A DNA stretch of 64,000 nt from assembly GCF_025698545.1 (NCBI RefSeq), contig NC_068569.1, positions 1,302,001-1,366,000 of the forward strand, in the 5' to 3' direction. The first letter of the stretch is position 1; every line of letters begins with the position of its first letter. The DNA comes from Gossypium raimondii. Taxonomy: Eukaryota; Streptophyta; Magnoliopsida; Malvales; Malvaceae. A program made the position numbers and the translations under genes. Below are positions 34,695 to 48,286 of the stretch, one piece after another. The notes beneath the pieces were generated by a model. It was not told the DNA's origin. It worked only from the letters and a program-made list of their open reading frames with translations, and did no database searches.

Positions 34695-37600
34695 TTAGTG
34701 TGTTTAAGATTGAAGAAGTAATTAACCTTTCCCCAGTGAAGGCTAGCTATGGTTTGAAATTTGAAGTGAAGAATATATATATATATAGTGTTGTTGATGC
34801 AATGTGTATTTTGATTTTGATTTTCAAGAACTTGGATTTATATCCTAATTAGTTTTATGTTATCATGTGATCCACTTTGCTTGGTTTGTGTTATCATAAT
34901 ATTATCCAGTACTTTTCAAAGTGAACGTAATTATGTATGTATAAAATAAATTCCAGTGTTCAGCTTGTGGGAATTAATATATCTCATCTTTGTGAAAATC
35001 AGAATATTTAGTAATTAGGGTACTTGTTTAATAAATATTTGACGCAAGATGTCACCTCCAAAAACAAAGTTATATGTATCATCCATTAATTCATTGAGAA
35101 CAAAAAAGCATGCATACCAATATATGATTATTTTACCGTAAGGATAAATCTCAAATTTAATGTGGTTTGAAGATATCCTAAGTTTACACACACACAAAAT
35201 TGTCCTATAATCTTATTTACATACTGTAGGCTATAGATTAGGAGAAATCAATTAAAATTTAAACAGAAATATTGTAATCGAAATTTGATTTAAAATGAAT
35301 CGAATATATATGATGTTAAAATGATTATTTTACCGAAAATGGTTCAAACAATCTGATAAAACCAAACTAAAATCAACTCTAGGCAGATGTTTAAGATTTC
35401 ATGTGGTGGTGGTCTTTATCTCTCTAATTATTAACTTTTAAGGGTTTATTTAAGTAGATATGCAAAGTTGAGAAAGAATCACATCTATTAAATTGATCAT
35501 TTTAGAAGATAGATGAGATTTTTTTAATTCTATTAATTTAACTTTGAGAATTTCATCACGATTCACTTTTCTTTTTGGTAAAATAGGTATGATTGGTCCA
35601 TTAATATGACCATTTTTTTTGTGGCAGTTCCAAAGTTGTAAAATGAGTATTAATCTAAATACATCGATATATGCCATTGTAAAGTATCGTTTTAAAGAAA
35701 TCTTAAGCTCCACGAAAGGTTGTTAAAATATGTTGCATGCAGTATCATTGGTAAAGCAGTTGCCGCTTAATCCCTTGAAGTCAAGCTGTGTCACATAGAA
35801 ACATTTATAGCTTATATATATCCCATTAAAACTCTATCTTATAACCTAAATTTACATTTTGAAGCTTAGCTTCTTCTTCTTCTTTTTTTTGGCTATCTTA
35901 TGAAAACCAGACCCCATATTTTGCTTTTGAATTATTGAAAGAGTGAAGGGGGAAAAGGTTTGTTATAATATTAGTGTTGAAAAGCAAATATCTAAGAAAA
36001 GTCATTGTCTGTCTAAGCATGGAGATACAACTCACAAAGTCATAAACCTCTGTGAAAAGTAGTATTTGGACCACCATTTTGCTCCTTCACCAATTCCATT
36101 TTAACATGCAGAGAATCTCCCATTAAAAAGCACTAAAGTTGTAATATATATATGTATCATGTATGTATGTATTTTCAGCCTGTGATTTTTGCATTCAACT
36201 GTTTGACTGAAACGTGTTTATACTCGTGTAATTATTCTCAAACTGCTTTTTTTTTTTATGAATCATTAAAAATTTCCTTTTTCTCGTGAACGATGTCATT
36301 GGATTTCATGTAATGGGGAGACGCATTTTATATATATATATATGCAGAGAGACAACAATTAGGGCATCTTTGAAAACAACTGGGTGTGATGTGAAGTGGA
36401 AATGTGGTCACCCCCCACCCCCCATTTCCCACTCTGCTCTTTTCTCAAGAAGATAGCAAATTACAACTTTGAATCAATAACCTACATATTAAAACACCCA
36501 CACTTTTTCTCTTTGGGTTGCATTAGAAACCTTAATGAATCCAAATTTGTTTGATTAGTGGGATGAAAAGAGAAATGACATAATAAACCACAAAAATCAA
36601 TCAACTTTTAGGCTTATGAATCTTTTCATTTATATCCTTTCTAACTTTATATGTGATATTTGCAAAGCTAACTTGAAAAACCTATTCACCTAATGTATGT
36701 ATTTTAACATGTTGAGTGAAGTGAGAAGAGAAGTGGATGTACATGCTAATCAAAGAAACCAAACTATATATTTAGTTGGGTTCCAGTACATGTATACAAA
36801 TATAAAGTTTAGTTCCTTTTAGATTTTTTACTATTTATGTCAAAGTTAAAAGGAAAGAACAGAACAAAAATGGAGAAAATTAGTTTGAAAGAGAAGAAAG
36901 AGTGAGAATAAAATACAGTAGTAAAAATTATGAAATTCAAAGAGGTGCATGTAATGTAATATTATTATAATCATTGGATGCCCTCGGGATCTGAAATTGG
37001 ATTGTAGTAAGATTTCAAGCTGGGAAATGGATTTTACTTTTTTCTCCATAGGGAGCAGAAGAAGATAACATAAGTAACAAATATATATAATTATGACACA
37101 TTTTCGACGTTAGTGAAAAATATTATATAATAAAATTTATTATATCATAAATCCTAATTTTTTATGAACATCATCGTAAGAAAAATATTTTAATAATTTT
37201 ATAATTAAATTGATATCCAACTCCAATATAAGTGTGGGAGAAAAAAAACGAGAAGAAAAGGGCAAGAGTAGCAGGAGGTCTGACATAATAAGAATCTGAA
37301 ATGTCAAATTCAATGACTTGGTTTCATTGTCATTTCACCTCCCATTTCTCAAAGCCTGACTTCACTGACTAGCTTCTGTCTTTCCCCCCGCACCCATTGG
37401 ACTCTTTGTTTTTGGTGCTTCAAATCCAGCTGATGGCTGCTCTCTTCCAGTTTACACATCTCCTTTCAAGACCCCACCCCCAACAACAGGCACATATTCT
37501 TTCTTGTTTGAATTGGGACCAATACGAGATTCCTCCTGTTCAATGGCATCCATCCCCTACTCTTTTCGACGTATATAAATTCTATAATTTGTGAACACAA

Positions 37601-37976
37601 ATCCAGCCGCGTCCACCCTCATCTTCCCCTCCCTTTGTTTCTTACTCATATAAAAACATCAACCAGGATGATCCAAAAAGGCCCCTAAAAAAAGGAACAA
37701 AGCATCATCTATCCTATAAAGATATATTCTCACAAAGAACCAATTTCTGGGCCTTTTAACATGATTCTGTTTCTTTCATATTCCCCTCAAATGGAGAATC
37801 ACACACCTCATAGTTTGAACACTGCCTTAACCTCAACGAAGAAATCAACCATGAAACAAGGGAGGGTTAAGTGCTATAAATCAAGTAAAGTCTTAAGGTT
37901 TCAGCTTTAGATAATTTGCACTCCCAACTCGCACTAAAATTCTTTTAAGGGGAAAAAGAATTATATCATTCCTCTG
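34695..37976. other. Intergenic region downstream of the YABBY gene
   Basis: It includes the YABBY 3' UTR (to about 34950). No further gene is supported. TA microsatellites occur near 34485, 34773 and 36331. The strip at 37250-37620 is less AT-rich but shows no domain. Confidence 0.45.
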
Positions 37977-40900
37977 TCAGTAGCATATGGCTTTTTTCCT
38001 TATTGAACTGAAAGATATTCTTGATGGCCTATCAGATCCAAAGTTGAAAATATTATCTGAAGCATCGACATGGGTACGGACATTGCTTGTCGAAGGGAAA
38101 GAAAAAAAAAGGCCGCGGAAGATCTGTTTGAGCCGCCAAAGCTAAATGAAGGCCCTGTATGTTCCTCTTTGGGTCGATGCAGAGTGCTACCTGATAGTGA
38201 TGGCATGATGGAAGGTGTTCAAGGCTCAGAAGACACACCAGAAGATGCAGAAACAGGGAAAGTGAAACCAGTGCTATTATCCAAAGTAGATATCCACCGT
38301 TGCTCAGGCTTGCTGACAGAAATAGAAGCCAAAACCGGTTTATTTTTAATGGAGTTACAAGGCCTTTCTGAAGCACCAGCCTTTGAGTGATCCTGTTCAA
38401 AAAATTGATGTACACTTATGAGTTCTTAATGGGCAGATAAATAAATGGCATATATAACAAATGAGTTCTTTGATAGACATAGGCAAGTTAACAAATGAGA
38501 CATAAAATGATTAACTCTGCTCCTGCGTAGTATCATGCTCACAAGATTCGTGATCCCCACAAATTTCAAAATTGCATTATAAAAGGGAAGTAAACTAATG
38601 GTACATCTTGTCACCAATGTACTTGGCGTGAAAGAAGAAAAATAGAGACAAAAATAAAATGTCTCTTTCACTTTCCAAGTTGGGATATTGGGACAACAAA
38701 ACGATTAAAATGATGTTCATATATTCACCATAGTGCATTTGATATAATTCCCATAAAGTATGTCAGAAAAATTAGGGTAAAATAGACTAAATTTTCTAAA
38801 AGATATTGACAGCTAATTGAAATGCTTCTAGTTTTAACTTTAAATTACTAGGAAAGTACTAAGCAAAATGTCATAGAACAATAATAGAAGGATGAATGAA
38901 GTACCTCCTGTGCAGTCTTGATTTGAGAATTTTGAAATTTTCCAAATCTAGTGACGACCCGGCATTAGTGCCAAACATTTTAATAGTGCTATGAGCTTCA
39001 AACTCTGAAGCAGAAGTTCTGTTCACATTCTTAGCTTCAATGGTATTCAATGGGGAAGGCACAGAAAATGATTTCCCTCTATCTTCATTCCACTGAGCAG
39101 GACTTCTGTTGTTGATTTGATTCTTGCTTTTAGAAGAACCAAGTCCTAAACATGGCAAACAGTTAGCATTAGCATCTAAAGATTCAGATATTTTACTTGA
39201 AGTGGCTATCTTTAACACCTCAGACTTCTCCTTACGAGTGACTAGATTTCGCTCTAGGTGCTCTAATATTGACCTTTCCATATGACTGGAATGTGGATGT
39301 TCGGGTGGGATATTGATCTCGGAGCTTCTGTTACCATCTAATGACTGAAAAATTGGAAGAGATACTGATCACTCCTTGTTCCAAGTTGTTCTTGATAGAA
39401 GGAAATACGCCCTTGGAAACATTGGAATTTGCCATTGGAAAAGGACTGTTTAACAACGAATGAGAATAAATAGGTCCTCTAGGTTGGGTTTCTGCAGTGC
39501 CATTATGTCAAATCCTGCGAATGGATCGCACAGTTCCATGGCCATCATCTGCAAGGTTGCTCCTCAACTTCAAATATGTGTTCAAACAAGTATAGGACTC
39601 AAATAGATGTAACAATAATAGTTCAAGTCATGAAAAGGCAAGTTTCAAATAGGCAATAGCTACCTACAACATGATGAATATTCCCTTATTCAGCTTTTGA
39701 CCATGTCCAGCTTTAGGGGCAAAAATACATAAATTAGACTCTGTTCAACCTAGAAGCACATTGTTTCCCCAAGGCTTTGCTTGGTAGGAAGGATAAAAAG
39801 GGGTGGGAATAAAAATTTCTTAGTCTAATGGTTAGTTTCCATAACCGCTTTCCTACTTTAGAGCTTAACAATCGGATTAAACACGTTTCGTTCTTCCCCT
39901 TTGTATCTTTCCTATTTCCTACCAAGCAATGCCTAAATGGTCTTCGAAAACAATTTTAGATAATAGTTATGGCACAACAATTACAAAAATGACATAACAC
40001 AGACTCCATCAGAAAACATAGAACATGCTTGTCCACGCATTGGAAGTAACCAAGAATCCATATTGAGGACCTAGTTATTAACATTCTATGTGAGGGTCAA
40101 GGTTCAATTTCCCTTTTCATTAATCCCAATGTAACCATTTCTTTTTCCTTTTCAAGAAAGAGGAAGCTGATTCCCTATATTTATAGCACTACAATGGAAG
40201 TATAATGAGTAGTAGTACTATGGCTGCTAATCATGAAAACTTACCTGTCCATATCTAGGAGTTTGCAATTGCTGCAAGGGAGAGAATGAACCATTCAGGA
40301 AACCATTACCCTTGTCTTGTACATGATCCAACTGATTACATACAAGGAAGAGAAAAGAAAAAATATTTCTCACGCAGTCGATCAGATGTAATCATAGAAG
40401 AATAGGTGCAAAACCCACACCTTTGATTTAGATTTTGAATAAATAGTTCTGAAGTAAGGGGTTCTTGGAATATTATGAAGCCCAAATCTGCCTCTTTGAC
40501 TGTGGAGTTAGATAACCACGCTGATCCTGTACCATGGAACCCGGCCAACATGTGGATGACTTGGGTGAAGGCAATGGAACAAATGATTCTGATTCAAAAT
40601 TGTCACTGAGCACTATTGGTCTTTCATCTTTTGATATAGCACTCTTAGAACCTACGTTTACTTCTGGTGTCCTCATTGTCATGTATGCTTTTGCAAGTTC
40701 AATAGGTCAGCATCCAGTTTCATTTGGGAGCTGCAGTGTTTCATAGAATAAAATTTTAAATAAATAGGGAAAAAATACGAAGGACACAAGCACATCAAGT
40801 TTCAATGTACCTAACAATTGACATATGTTAGGCGTGCCCAACGATGCAACTCTCTGCGTGGACTAACATATTACAGAGATCGACAGACAGATAAAGACTG

Positions 40901-43441
40901 AGAGATGAGATACTTAACTGATACAATAGAAAAGAAACGAAATTGGGGGAAATGCCCTGAGAGTGGATAAACTAGTATGCATCAGAAAATTTCCCTTTTA
41001 TGTTGGCAGCTCCACAAGCGCTCAATCTCATCCTAACCAGCCTTCCTTTTCCCAATCAGCCAATAGCTTAAGTAACTTTATTAGATTATTTATCTATGAC
41101 AAGTCTATTCAAAATTATTAAACTGACAAGTATATCATAACTACTAGAAAAAGAGTTCACTCCTTTTGAGCCTTTCACTTCTTAAGTTACAATTATTAGA
41201 TATCCATCATATAAGCACCTATGCACATCCAACCTCCCAATGGAAAAAATTATGAGATATTTGCAGCTCCTTAATATCTATGATTGAATAATTAAATCGA
41301 CATGCATATCATAACCACTTGTGATTAAAGTGCACGTTATTTGCACCTATCACTTCTTGAGTTATAATTATTTCCATCAAATAAGTACCTAAGAATCTAA
41401 ATGAACAAACTTATAAGAATCTCACAGCTCCTATTCTCTCTTTTCAGTTTATGTTTTAAGGAATTCTACCTTAAAGGGTGAAGCATTCCAGCTTTGGTGA
41501 GAATGCAAGATCTTTTGTCTCCTTTCTTTTATGGCATCGGTTCACATCACAACCAACCTAACTAGCTCTATTAAAACCATAAAATTGACACCTATCAATT
41601 CAAACCCTTGCTGAACCCACACCAAAGCAACCTTCAAGTTTCAAGTGAAACCACCAATGAGATTACTGCTCATAACCCAAATTGGTAAGGATGTTTATTT
41701 CAAATTTTTTTCATTTAGCCCAAATTGAATCTTGTTCTTTCTAAACCAACCAGAACACTAAAATATACTCTCTCGTCCAATTACACCCTAAAATTACAAG
41801 GTCTTAACCACCAAACAAATAGATTGCTGTATGTTGATGCAAACCAAATACAAGGTCTTAACCATCAATTTTCTTTTGAAGTTTTTTCTGTACATTTAGA
41901 CTTTAGACAACAGGACCCCATACCATGTCCATAGGAGGTGTTGCAAACAGAAATTTCAAGGAAAATAAAGAGTTTGGGCAACATACTCTTAAGTTGCATT
42001 TTTACACAAGGATTATACATGTACAGTTACTAACATAAGACACAGCATCAACCTCAGTATTTCACGCAGATACCAGTGTTCCAAAATACAAGTTCATTAT
42101 AATGATTTTCACTCACAGTTGGTTTAGGAAGGGGAGTTGCCACATCCCATACAGCTTTATTTGAATCATCCTATTTTCCTTCCGTGGGCCTCCTCAGGCT
42201 CTGAGGACCTATAGTATCTTTGGCACCTCTAGCGGACAGGATTATATCCTTACATTCTTGATGAACTTTAGGAACATCAGCAGACCTTGAATTCATAATC
42301 TCAATCATATGATTAATTTCATCCCTGGATACAGTTTATAGATGTTAAAAGCCATATTAGATAATAATCAGCTCTTCACACCAAGTAAATGGTCTCCTTG
42401 AAATATAGAAACAAACAGGGATATATGAATAAGTGTGCAGAGAGGGATGAAAGAACAAGTCATTAATTAATAAAATAAAAAATCAAGCTCATTTATAATA
42501 GCTGGGATATGAAGAACAGGGAGAGAACGTATAATCTCACCGGATAACAACAAGAACTCACCTTGAAAATGTTTTCTCCTCCATTAGCTTCTCAATTTCC
42601 AAAAGTTTGTCATCCTTAATCTCACTGTCAGCACCTTTTCGTTTTTCAGCAAAGTCCAAAACCAGCCTTTGATCCATCACTTGTTCCGCTAGTATTAGCT
42701 GTTTTAGAAACTCCAAACTAGAAAAAAAAGTGCAAATATAATCATTCATGCTAACTCATTAAGAAAAGCTAAATTAACCCCCTCTCTTTTTTTTCACTTG
42801 AATAGGGGAAGTACAATGTGATTTAACAGAGTTTAATGCCATTAACACAAATATATGGATTTGGTGAACAAAATCCTTACAGTTGAAGAAGAAATTTGAT
42901 CTTTGCCACTAGGATGTTCCTCCATATCTTCACCCAAGTTCACTGTTTCCAACAGAAAAAGTAACAAAATTCATCATGTAATCACATTAAAACATTTAAT
43001 GAGCTACTAATCAGAAAAACATAACCCCCAAATATTCTCCCACGCTTGTCACTGACAAAGTTACGTTTCATCACTAAAAAATCCTACTAATCACGAAGAA
43101 GAGAAAAATTTTAACGAAGAGACGCGTTCTTTTATATGAAGAGAAAAAAATAAAAACTAACCATGAGTTTGAGGTTCTGGCGGCTGGAGGGTATCGTTCG
43201 TGAGGTGTTTAGAGAAGAGAGAGGGGAAGATTCTAGAGGCGCCGCCGGCTACAAGACGGCAAGCCGGATCGACAAGTTTGGAGAGAAAGCGGCCGCGTAG
43301 GGATTGGTTCTGCTGAGGGGCATAAGGTGTAGCCGGAGGTCGATGCGGCGGTTGTGTCCTTGGCTTGCAACCGACGCCGCGCTCTATTGTCTGGGGAACT
43401 TGCATTGAGTAGGACGGTGTCGTTTCTGTAGTTCTCTCCAT
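37977..43441 (-). pseudogene. Unprocessed pseudogene of a NUP1/NUP136-like nuclear pore basket protein
   Basis: Plant NUP1/NUP136 is an FG-type nucleoporin of the nuclear basket. Exons with preserved splice sites can be followed: about 43441-43162, 42942-42881, about 42718-42566, 42324-42117, 40730-40421, 40331-40245, 39567-38905 and 38392-37977. Family marks are SLRGRFLSKLVDPACRLVAG near the N-terminus, KLMEEKTFSR|DEINHMIEIM, SLRRPTEGK, AKAYMTMRTPEV, MERSILEHLERNLVT and a C-terminal FSFGG/FNFG region. The reading frame is broken many times. Examples: a frame change before AEKRKGADSEI in exon 3; TAG after RRPTEGK in exon 4; TGA before PIELAKAYM and a frame change before RFGLHNIPRTPYF in exon 5; TGA after VRSIRRI in exon 7; TGA before TPSIMPSLSGS and a frame change at an oligo-T run in the last exon. 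Retained introns mean a decayed duplicate gene, not a retrocopy. An intact paralogue is expected elsewhere. Confidence 0.85.
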
Positions 43442-43468
43442 TTGGGTGTCTTGTCTCAGCACACGCAA

Positions 43469-45068
43469 TCACGCATCACACTCACTGTGCGAAGTGCTAA
43501 AGCACCCTTTTTTACACTTTTTCTTTTTTTTCTTTTCTTCGTTTTCCTTTTTAGATACATTTGGTTTTAAGTTTTAACCCTCTTTCTTTTGTTTTTTCCA
43601 AAATTTGGGACCGTTTGATTTAAACCCATAGGCACTTCCCAGTTCCCACAAGGTCACATGAAGAAATTTTATGTATGAGCAGAAGTTATATATAAGGATT
43701 AAAACCTATACTATATTAAAGCAAGCTACCGAGAACCATTAGCTCAAATGCTCAATACGATGATGTTTCTGAACTTTGTTGTCCTAGAGTTTTGGATCCA
43801 ACTATATAAAATACATACTCCCATTTTCATCTCCATCAATGTGTAAATGTGTTTTTATATCATATAATTAATATATTACAGCAATAAAAATATCAAATAT
43901 TAATAATTTAAAATGTTTTTTTGAGATATAATAATGTAAAATATTGAAATAGGAGTGATTCGCATTTGATAGGGTGCAGCCGAAAAGGAAAAAAATTCCG
44001 TAAAAACAACTAATCATCAATCCGTCCTCTTAATCTATAACTAATTGCGGCTTCATCCAAAATTAGCAATCAATTAATTCTAATTCAAAGAAACATTTGA
44101 TTGTTAAAACCTCGGTTAAAAGTGATATATATTTTTTACATAGTTAATATAAATAAAGATATTTTATTTCCATTTTTAAACTCAAAAGTTGAATGAAAAA
44201 TACTTTAATTCCAAATACCAAGTGCTTTTCATTAGAAGAGCGCACGTAACGCTAGTGACGTCATTTTATGTTTCAATTTTTTATAGATATAAGTGATCCT
44301 ATCTATCTTTGATCTAGAAGAGATTTGACCGTAAATTTCATCGGGACCGGTATAACGTGTTTGCTGATCACAGTGTTAACGTGGCGGATTGCACGTGAAA
44401 TGCTCTGACTGCAAATTTAGACTTTTTGTCATTGCTTGCTTCCATCTCCATGGTTCAAGGGTGAAGCGCCACGTCTGATTCTTACCTCTTCATACATGCA
44501 TGCTGGATTCTACAAATTGTTAGCTAAAAAACACTATTGATGTCCCTGTTAGTACCCAACACACCTTTCCAGTTTCAGAAACAGAATTATGTTGGTCGTC
44601 TTCCTGGGAATTCCTGTACATTCCTTCTCTTTGCAAAACCTGGAATAATGATGAAATCTGATAATAACACTTCTAAGTGACAAGGATTTTAAAATGTTCA
44701 AAAAGAAAGAAAGAAAAAACTGTGGCTTTTGTAGCATTCGTGATAAGATCAACAATAAGGAACCAATCTCTTCAGAAACCATCGTGGTTAGCAGCGTCAT
44801 CCAGTAGAATTGACAAAATGGCTAACCAATTTACACATAATTAAAATACAAGGGAAACACCAACGCAAAACATAAATCTAAACAATTTTATTCATAACAT
44901 ATGCAAAACATCATTAGAGAGATTGCGTCATTGGTCATATCTTATTTGACCTTTTTACATGATACGGCTCCAACGATGAGAAATGTAGAAAAGCTCTCTC
45001 CATAACTACAAATCTCATCCTTTATACAAGTACATACATATATATATAAACAAAACAAGAAGGGCATA
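43469..45068. other. Intergenic region between the NUP1 pseudogene and the TPR gene
   Basis: Upstream of the pseudogene and downstream of the TPR gene. No gene is seen. A CACGTG box-like GCACGTGAA lies near 44393. The last 200-250 bases are probably TPR 3' UTR. Confidence 0.45.
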
Positions 45069-46077
45069 TTAACAAAAGTCAGAAACCGCTAAATACAAAG
45101 GAGCAGCCGCCAAAGGAGAAGGCGATGGAGGAGCTCCATGGAAAAAGCTCTGTTCTAATCTCTCACTCGTATTTTCCCTTACTTCTTCTTCTTCTTCTTC
45201 TTCTTCAGCATCCCAAAGAAATCGTGCATATGATGCTAGCACAAAACTGCAGTTACATCAAAAGGAATATATGGTTAAATGTTATTAATGATTAAAAAAA
45301 TCCGTTGTAGTTTTGGAGGTATTTACCAGTCGTCAGGGGCGGATTTAATAGCTTGATCGAAGTAAGCTTCAGCTCTCCGATCATCTTTGTGAGTCTGCCA
45401 TATTAACTCGGCGTACATAGACAAAATATTCCCATCATTCGGATTTATCAATATTGCCCTCCCACAATATTCCTCGGCTTTCACGAAGTCCCCTCGTACC
45501 TGTACGGATTTCCAACGTCAGACTCAAACTCTAAATTCAAATCCTCTTTTTTTCTTTTTGTGATGAAAGACTTGAATCGATGTATAAGCAAATTTACCTC
45601 CTTTAAAAATTTAGCGTAATTGCTGAGGAGAAGTGTATTTCCAGGATTAGCCTCGATCATTTTCTGATAATACAAATCGGTACTATCATTTCCTTTTTTC
45701 GAATCGCAAAATCCCCATTCGTTATCCTCACTGTCCGAACCACCACCTCCTCTTCCTCCGCCGACGATTTGTCCCCCACCACCGCCTATCCCACACTCTT
45801 CCACCTCTTCTTCCTCGACACAGATCCCATCCAAGAGCACGTTATTATTCTTAGCGGTTTTCATCTGGGGGACGACCAGATCCCTCAAATCCGTACCCGA
45901 CACCGTCCTCATCATCCTCCAACTCGAATCGTCGATCGACCCTGCAGAAATGGAGCACGAACATGAAACGGTTCGGGTCAGGGAACTCTGGTGCAATAAC
46001 TCCGGCGCAGGAGAGAAATTCTTCGAGTGTGAGACCCATGAGTCACGTATCGGTATTGACGAACTCCTTAAAAGCAT
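45069..46077 (-). CDS. TPR-like superfamily protein, At1g80130 type
   Basis: Function unknown; members of this plant family have a few C-terminal TPR units and often respond to stress. Exons are 46077-45598, 45499-45327 and 45246-45069, giving 276 residues. The frame is open to 46104 only through a TTG, so the ATG at 46077 ([10 protein letters not shown]) is the start and matches the family's N-terminus. An Asp/Glu- and Gly-rich low-complexity region ([15 protein letters not shown]) lies at about 95-120. TPR-like helices follow at about 138-240: [40 protein letters not shown] and [15 protein letters not shown], then [16 protein letters not shown]. The consensus spacing of about 36 residues and the NP[GD] turns are typical. 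A TATATAAA-type box lies about 155 bp upstream. EPFL8 lies 8.9 kb away, diverging. Confidence 0.88.
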
Positions 46078-46230
46078 TTTTGTACTAAAATGAAATGTTG
46101 ACAAAAACAGAGAGGATATTTTTTATTATTAAGCCAACGACAAGTACTTTTTTTCGTCCCTCGCTTCTCTGCTGCAACTGCAGTGTTAACAACAGAAGTT
46201 GAGAGGGTAGAAACGAGGCGGTGGAGGGAT

Positions 46231-46240
46231 TTTTATATAG
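46231..46240 (-). promoter_or_regulatory. TATA box candidate of the TPR gene
   Basis: CTATATAAAA in gene sense, about 155-165 bp before the start codon, in a GC-richer leader region. Confidence 0.55.
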
Positions 46241-46299
46241 AGACCGAGGTGAAGTAGGGAAACGATCTGGTCCGTTGATTTAGTGATTGGATCTGACAC

Positions 46300-48134
46300 A
46301 TTGATGTGAACGTGCGTTTTTGTTGGGTTGTGTTACTAATATTTTGTATTTTATGTAAATTATATTTTATATTCTAATAATATATATTACGCATATTAAA
46401 TTATTTATTTTATGTAAAAATTTAATCATCCAATAAATATTAATAGATATTATATTTTAGATAGATAGGTTAGAGATATCAAATCAATTTGAAATTTTAT
46501 ATGTGTGACAAGTATAATTATGTCGATAAATTTAATAGTTGAATCATTAAAATATTAATGGTATAAAAGATACGAAAATGTGTAAAATTGTTGTAGTTTT
46601 GCAACGGTATAAATAAATATCTTCCTATAAAATTTGTATAAATCACATATATAATATAAAAGGTGCAGGAGCATATATGGAAATCGTCTTTATAATTAAG
46701 TTTTAAATATGATTTTTTAGTTAGAATTTATTTACAAATCAACAACGGTATATAATTACATTAATTAGACATTTAAATATATAAATTTTAAACCCGTAAT
46801 TATATTTGTTTTATTGGTGATATTTAAACACATCAAACATTATAATAACTTTTTAAAAATGTGCTTATTAATTAACACCAATATTAAACATCATACGGTA
46901 ATCACAATGTATAAAGGACTCAAAATTGTGACTAATACAATATATCATTATCGATTAATTATCATCAGTTTTATATTTCTTAATCAGTCAATTAAAAATA
47001 ATTACATAATACTTTCAAAAATTATAATTATATATTATCAAATAAGATACTGAAGTAAAAGGAAAACTTTGAATTTTAAATTATATTTAAAGTGAATCTC
47101 ATTTTAAATTAAATTTAAATACGATTTTATTTCCATTAATAATAATAACAATAATAAACAACTTTAAACAAGTAATTTTAGCTTCTAATTTGTAATTTGT
47201 AATTTCATGCTTTTATGAAATTACATTATTATTTAGAAGAAGAAAAAATCATACCAAACAGTCCCTAGAATTGGCACAATCAAGTAAGTGAACTTTTTCT
47301 CCTTAGTCATGCTCGAAGGGGACAAGTACACTTTTAACATATTCAAAAGCAGTAGACCCCACCGGAAATGTCACGTGACCTTAAACCCTTCATCACCGTC
47401 GCGGTGTATACCTGAAGTGATTCAACGGTTCTGATTCATTCTCTACACGTGATACAATAAATACCAGAGGCGTTTCCTTCCCCTAGGAAAAGGGTTTTCC
47501 CACGGTATACACCCACGAAAAATTAAAAAGCCCTGGGTTTGGGTTGAATTACGAAAGTGCCAGTGGTGCACATAAGTGGCTGGTCTTGACCCATGTGGGA
47601 CCGATGGTGTAAATTGAAAGCAAGCCTTATTGAAGTGGTGGAGCCCAGGGGGGTTGGGCTCAACGGTGTGGAGTGTGGGAAGGCGTCAAGTCAAGACCGT
47701 CACCTCTGGGGTGTGCTATTCATTGGTTATAAGTGGACGGATGCAGCGCCCTTTTATTATATTTATGGGTCCCGCCTAAAGTAATTTCGTCTTTACACTT
47801 TAGCCTACCCACTTGCAATAAGGCTAATTTTGTCTTTTGTAGTCTCTAATTATTTCTTCTTCTAGTTGGTGTAATATTTGAAGTGACATTCAAAGCAATA
47901 ACAATACATTCTTAAATTATTATATTCATTTCAAATTAGTGTCTAGATTTTAAAATATTTCAAATTATGGTCTCAAATTATTAGATATCAATTAATATTT
48001 TTATTATTAAAAATGTTAATTAAATAAATAATATGTCAAAATTTATATGATATAATTTATATTATTTTTTAAAATAAAACATTAATGTGTATAAAAAATT
48101 AAAATAAAAAACTAACTATTATTATATAATTTTA
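46300..48134. other. AT-rich intergenic region with a GC-richer patch
   Basis: No gene supported. About 47330-47770 is GC-richer and contains the palindrome GTCACGTGAC (about 47370), a G-box that could belong to the distal promoter of the TPR gene. The small open frame at 47593-47784 has no family signature. Confidence 0.4.
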
Positions 48135-48286
48135 AGGTGGGTTTGGATGGACGATTGGATGCGGTATGGTGCGTTTAGTTTACTTTTTCTCTCACGCTAC
48201 AATATCGCTACAGTATTTAATCTTACCGCCACCGCTATCTTTACACTAACCGCAGGTAAATATACCGTCCATCCAAACTCACCCTT
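48135..48286. mobile_element. Small MITE (about 150 bp), copy A
   Basis: The inverted ends are AGGTGGGTTTGGATGGACG at the left and CGTCCATCCAAACTCACCCT at the right. TTAA/TAA flanks both sides, fitting a three-base TAA target duplication (PIF/Harbinger-like), though the superfamily is not certain. A second, more diverged copy lies at 52493-52643. Confidence 0.65.

Noticed and set aside
38070-38390. 106-codon frame on +
   Set aside because: Antisense shadow of the last exon of the nucleoporin pseudogene.
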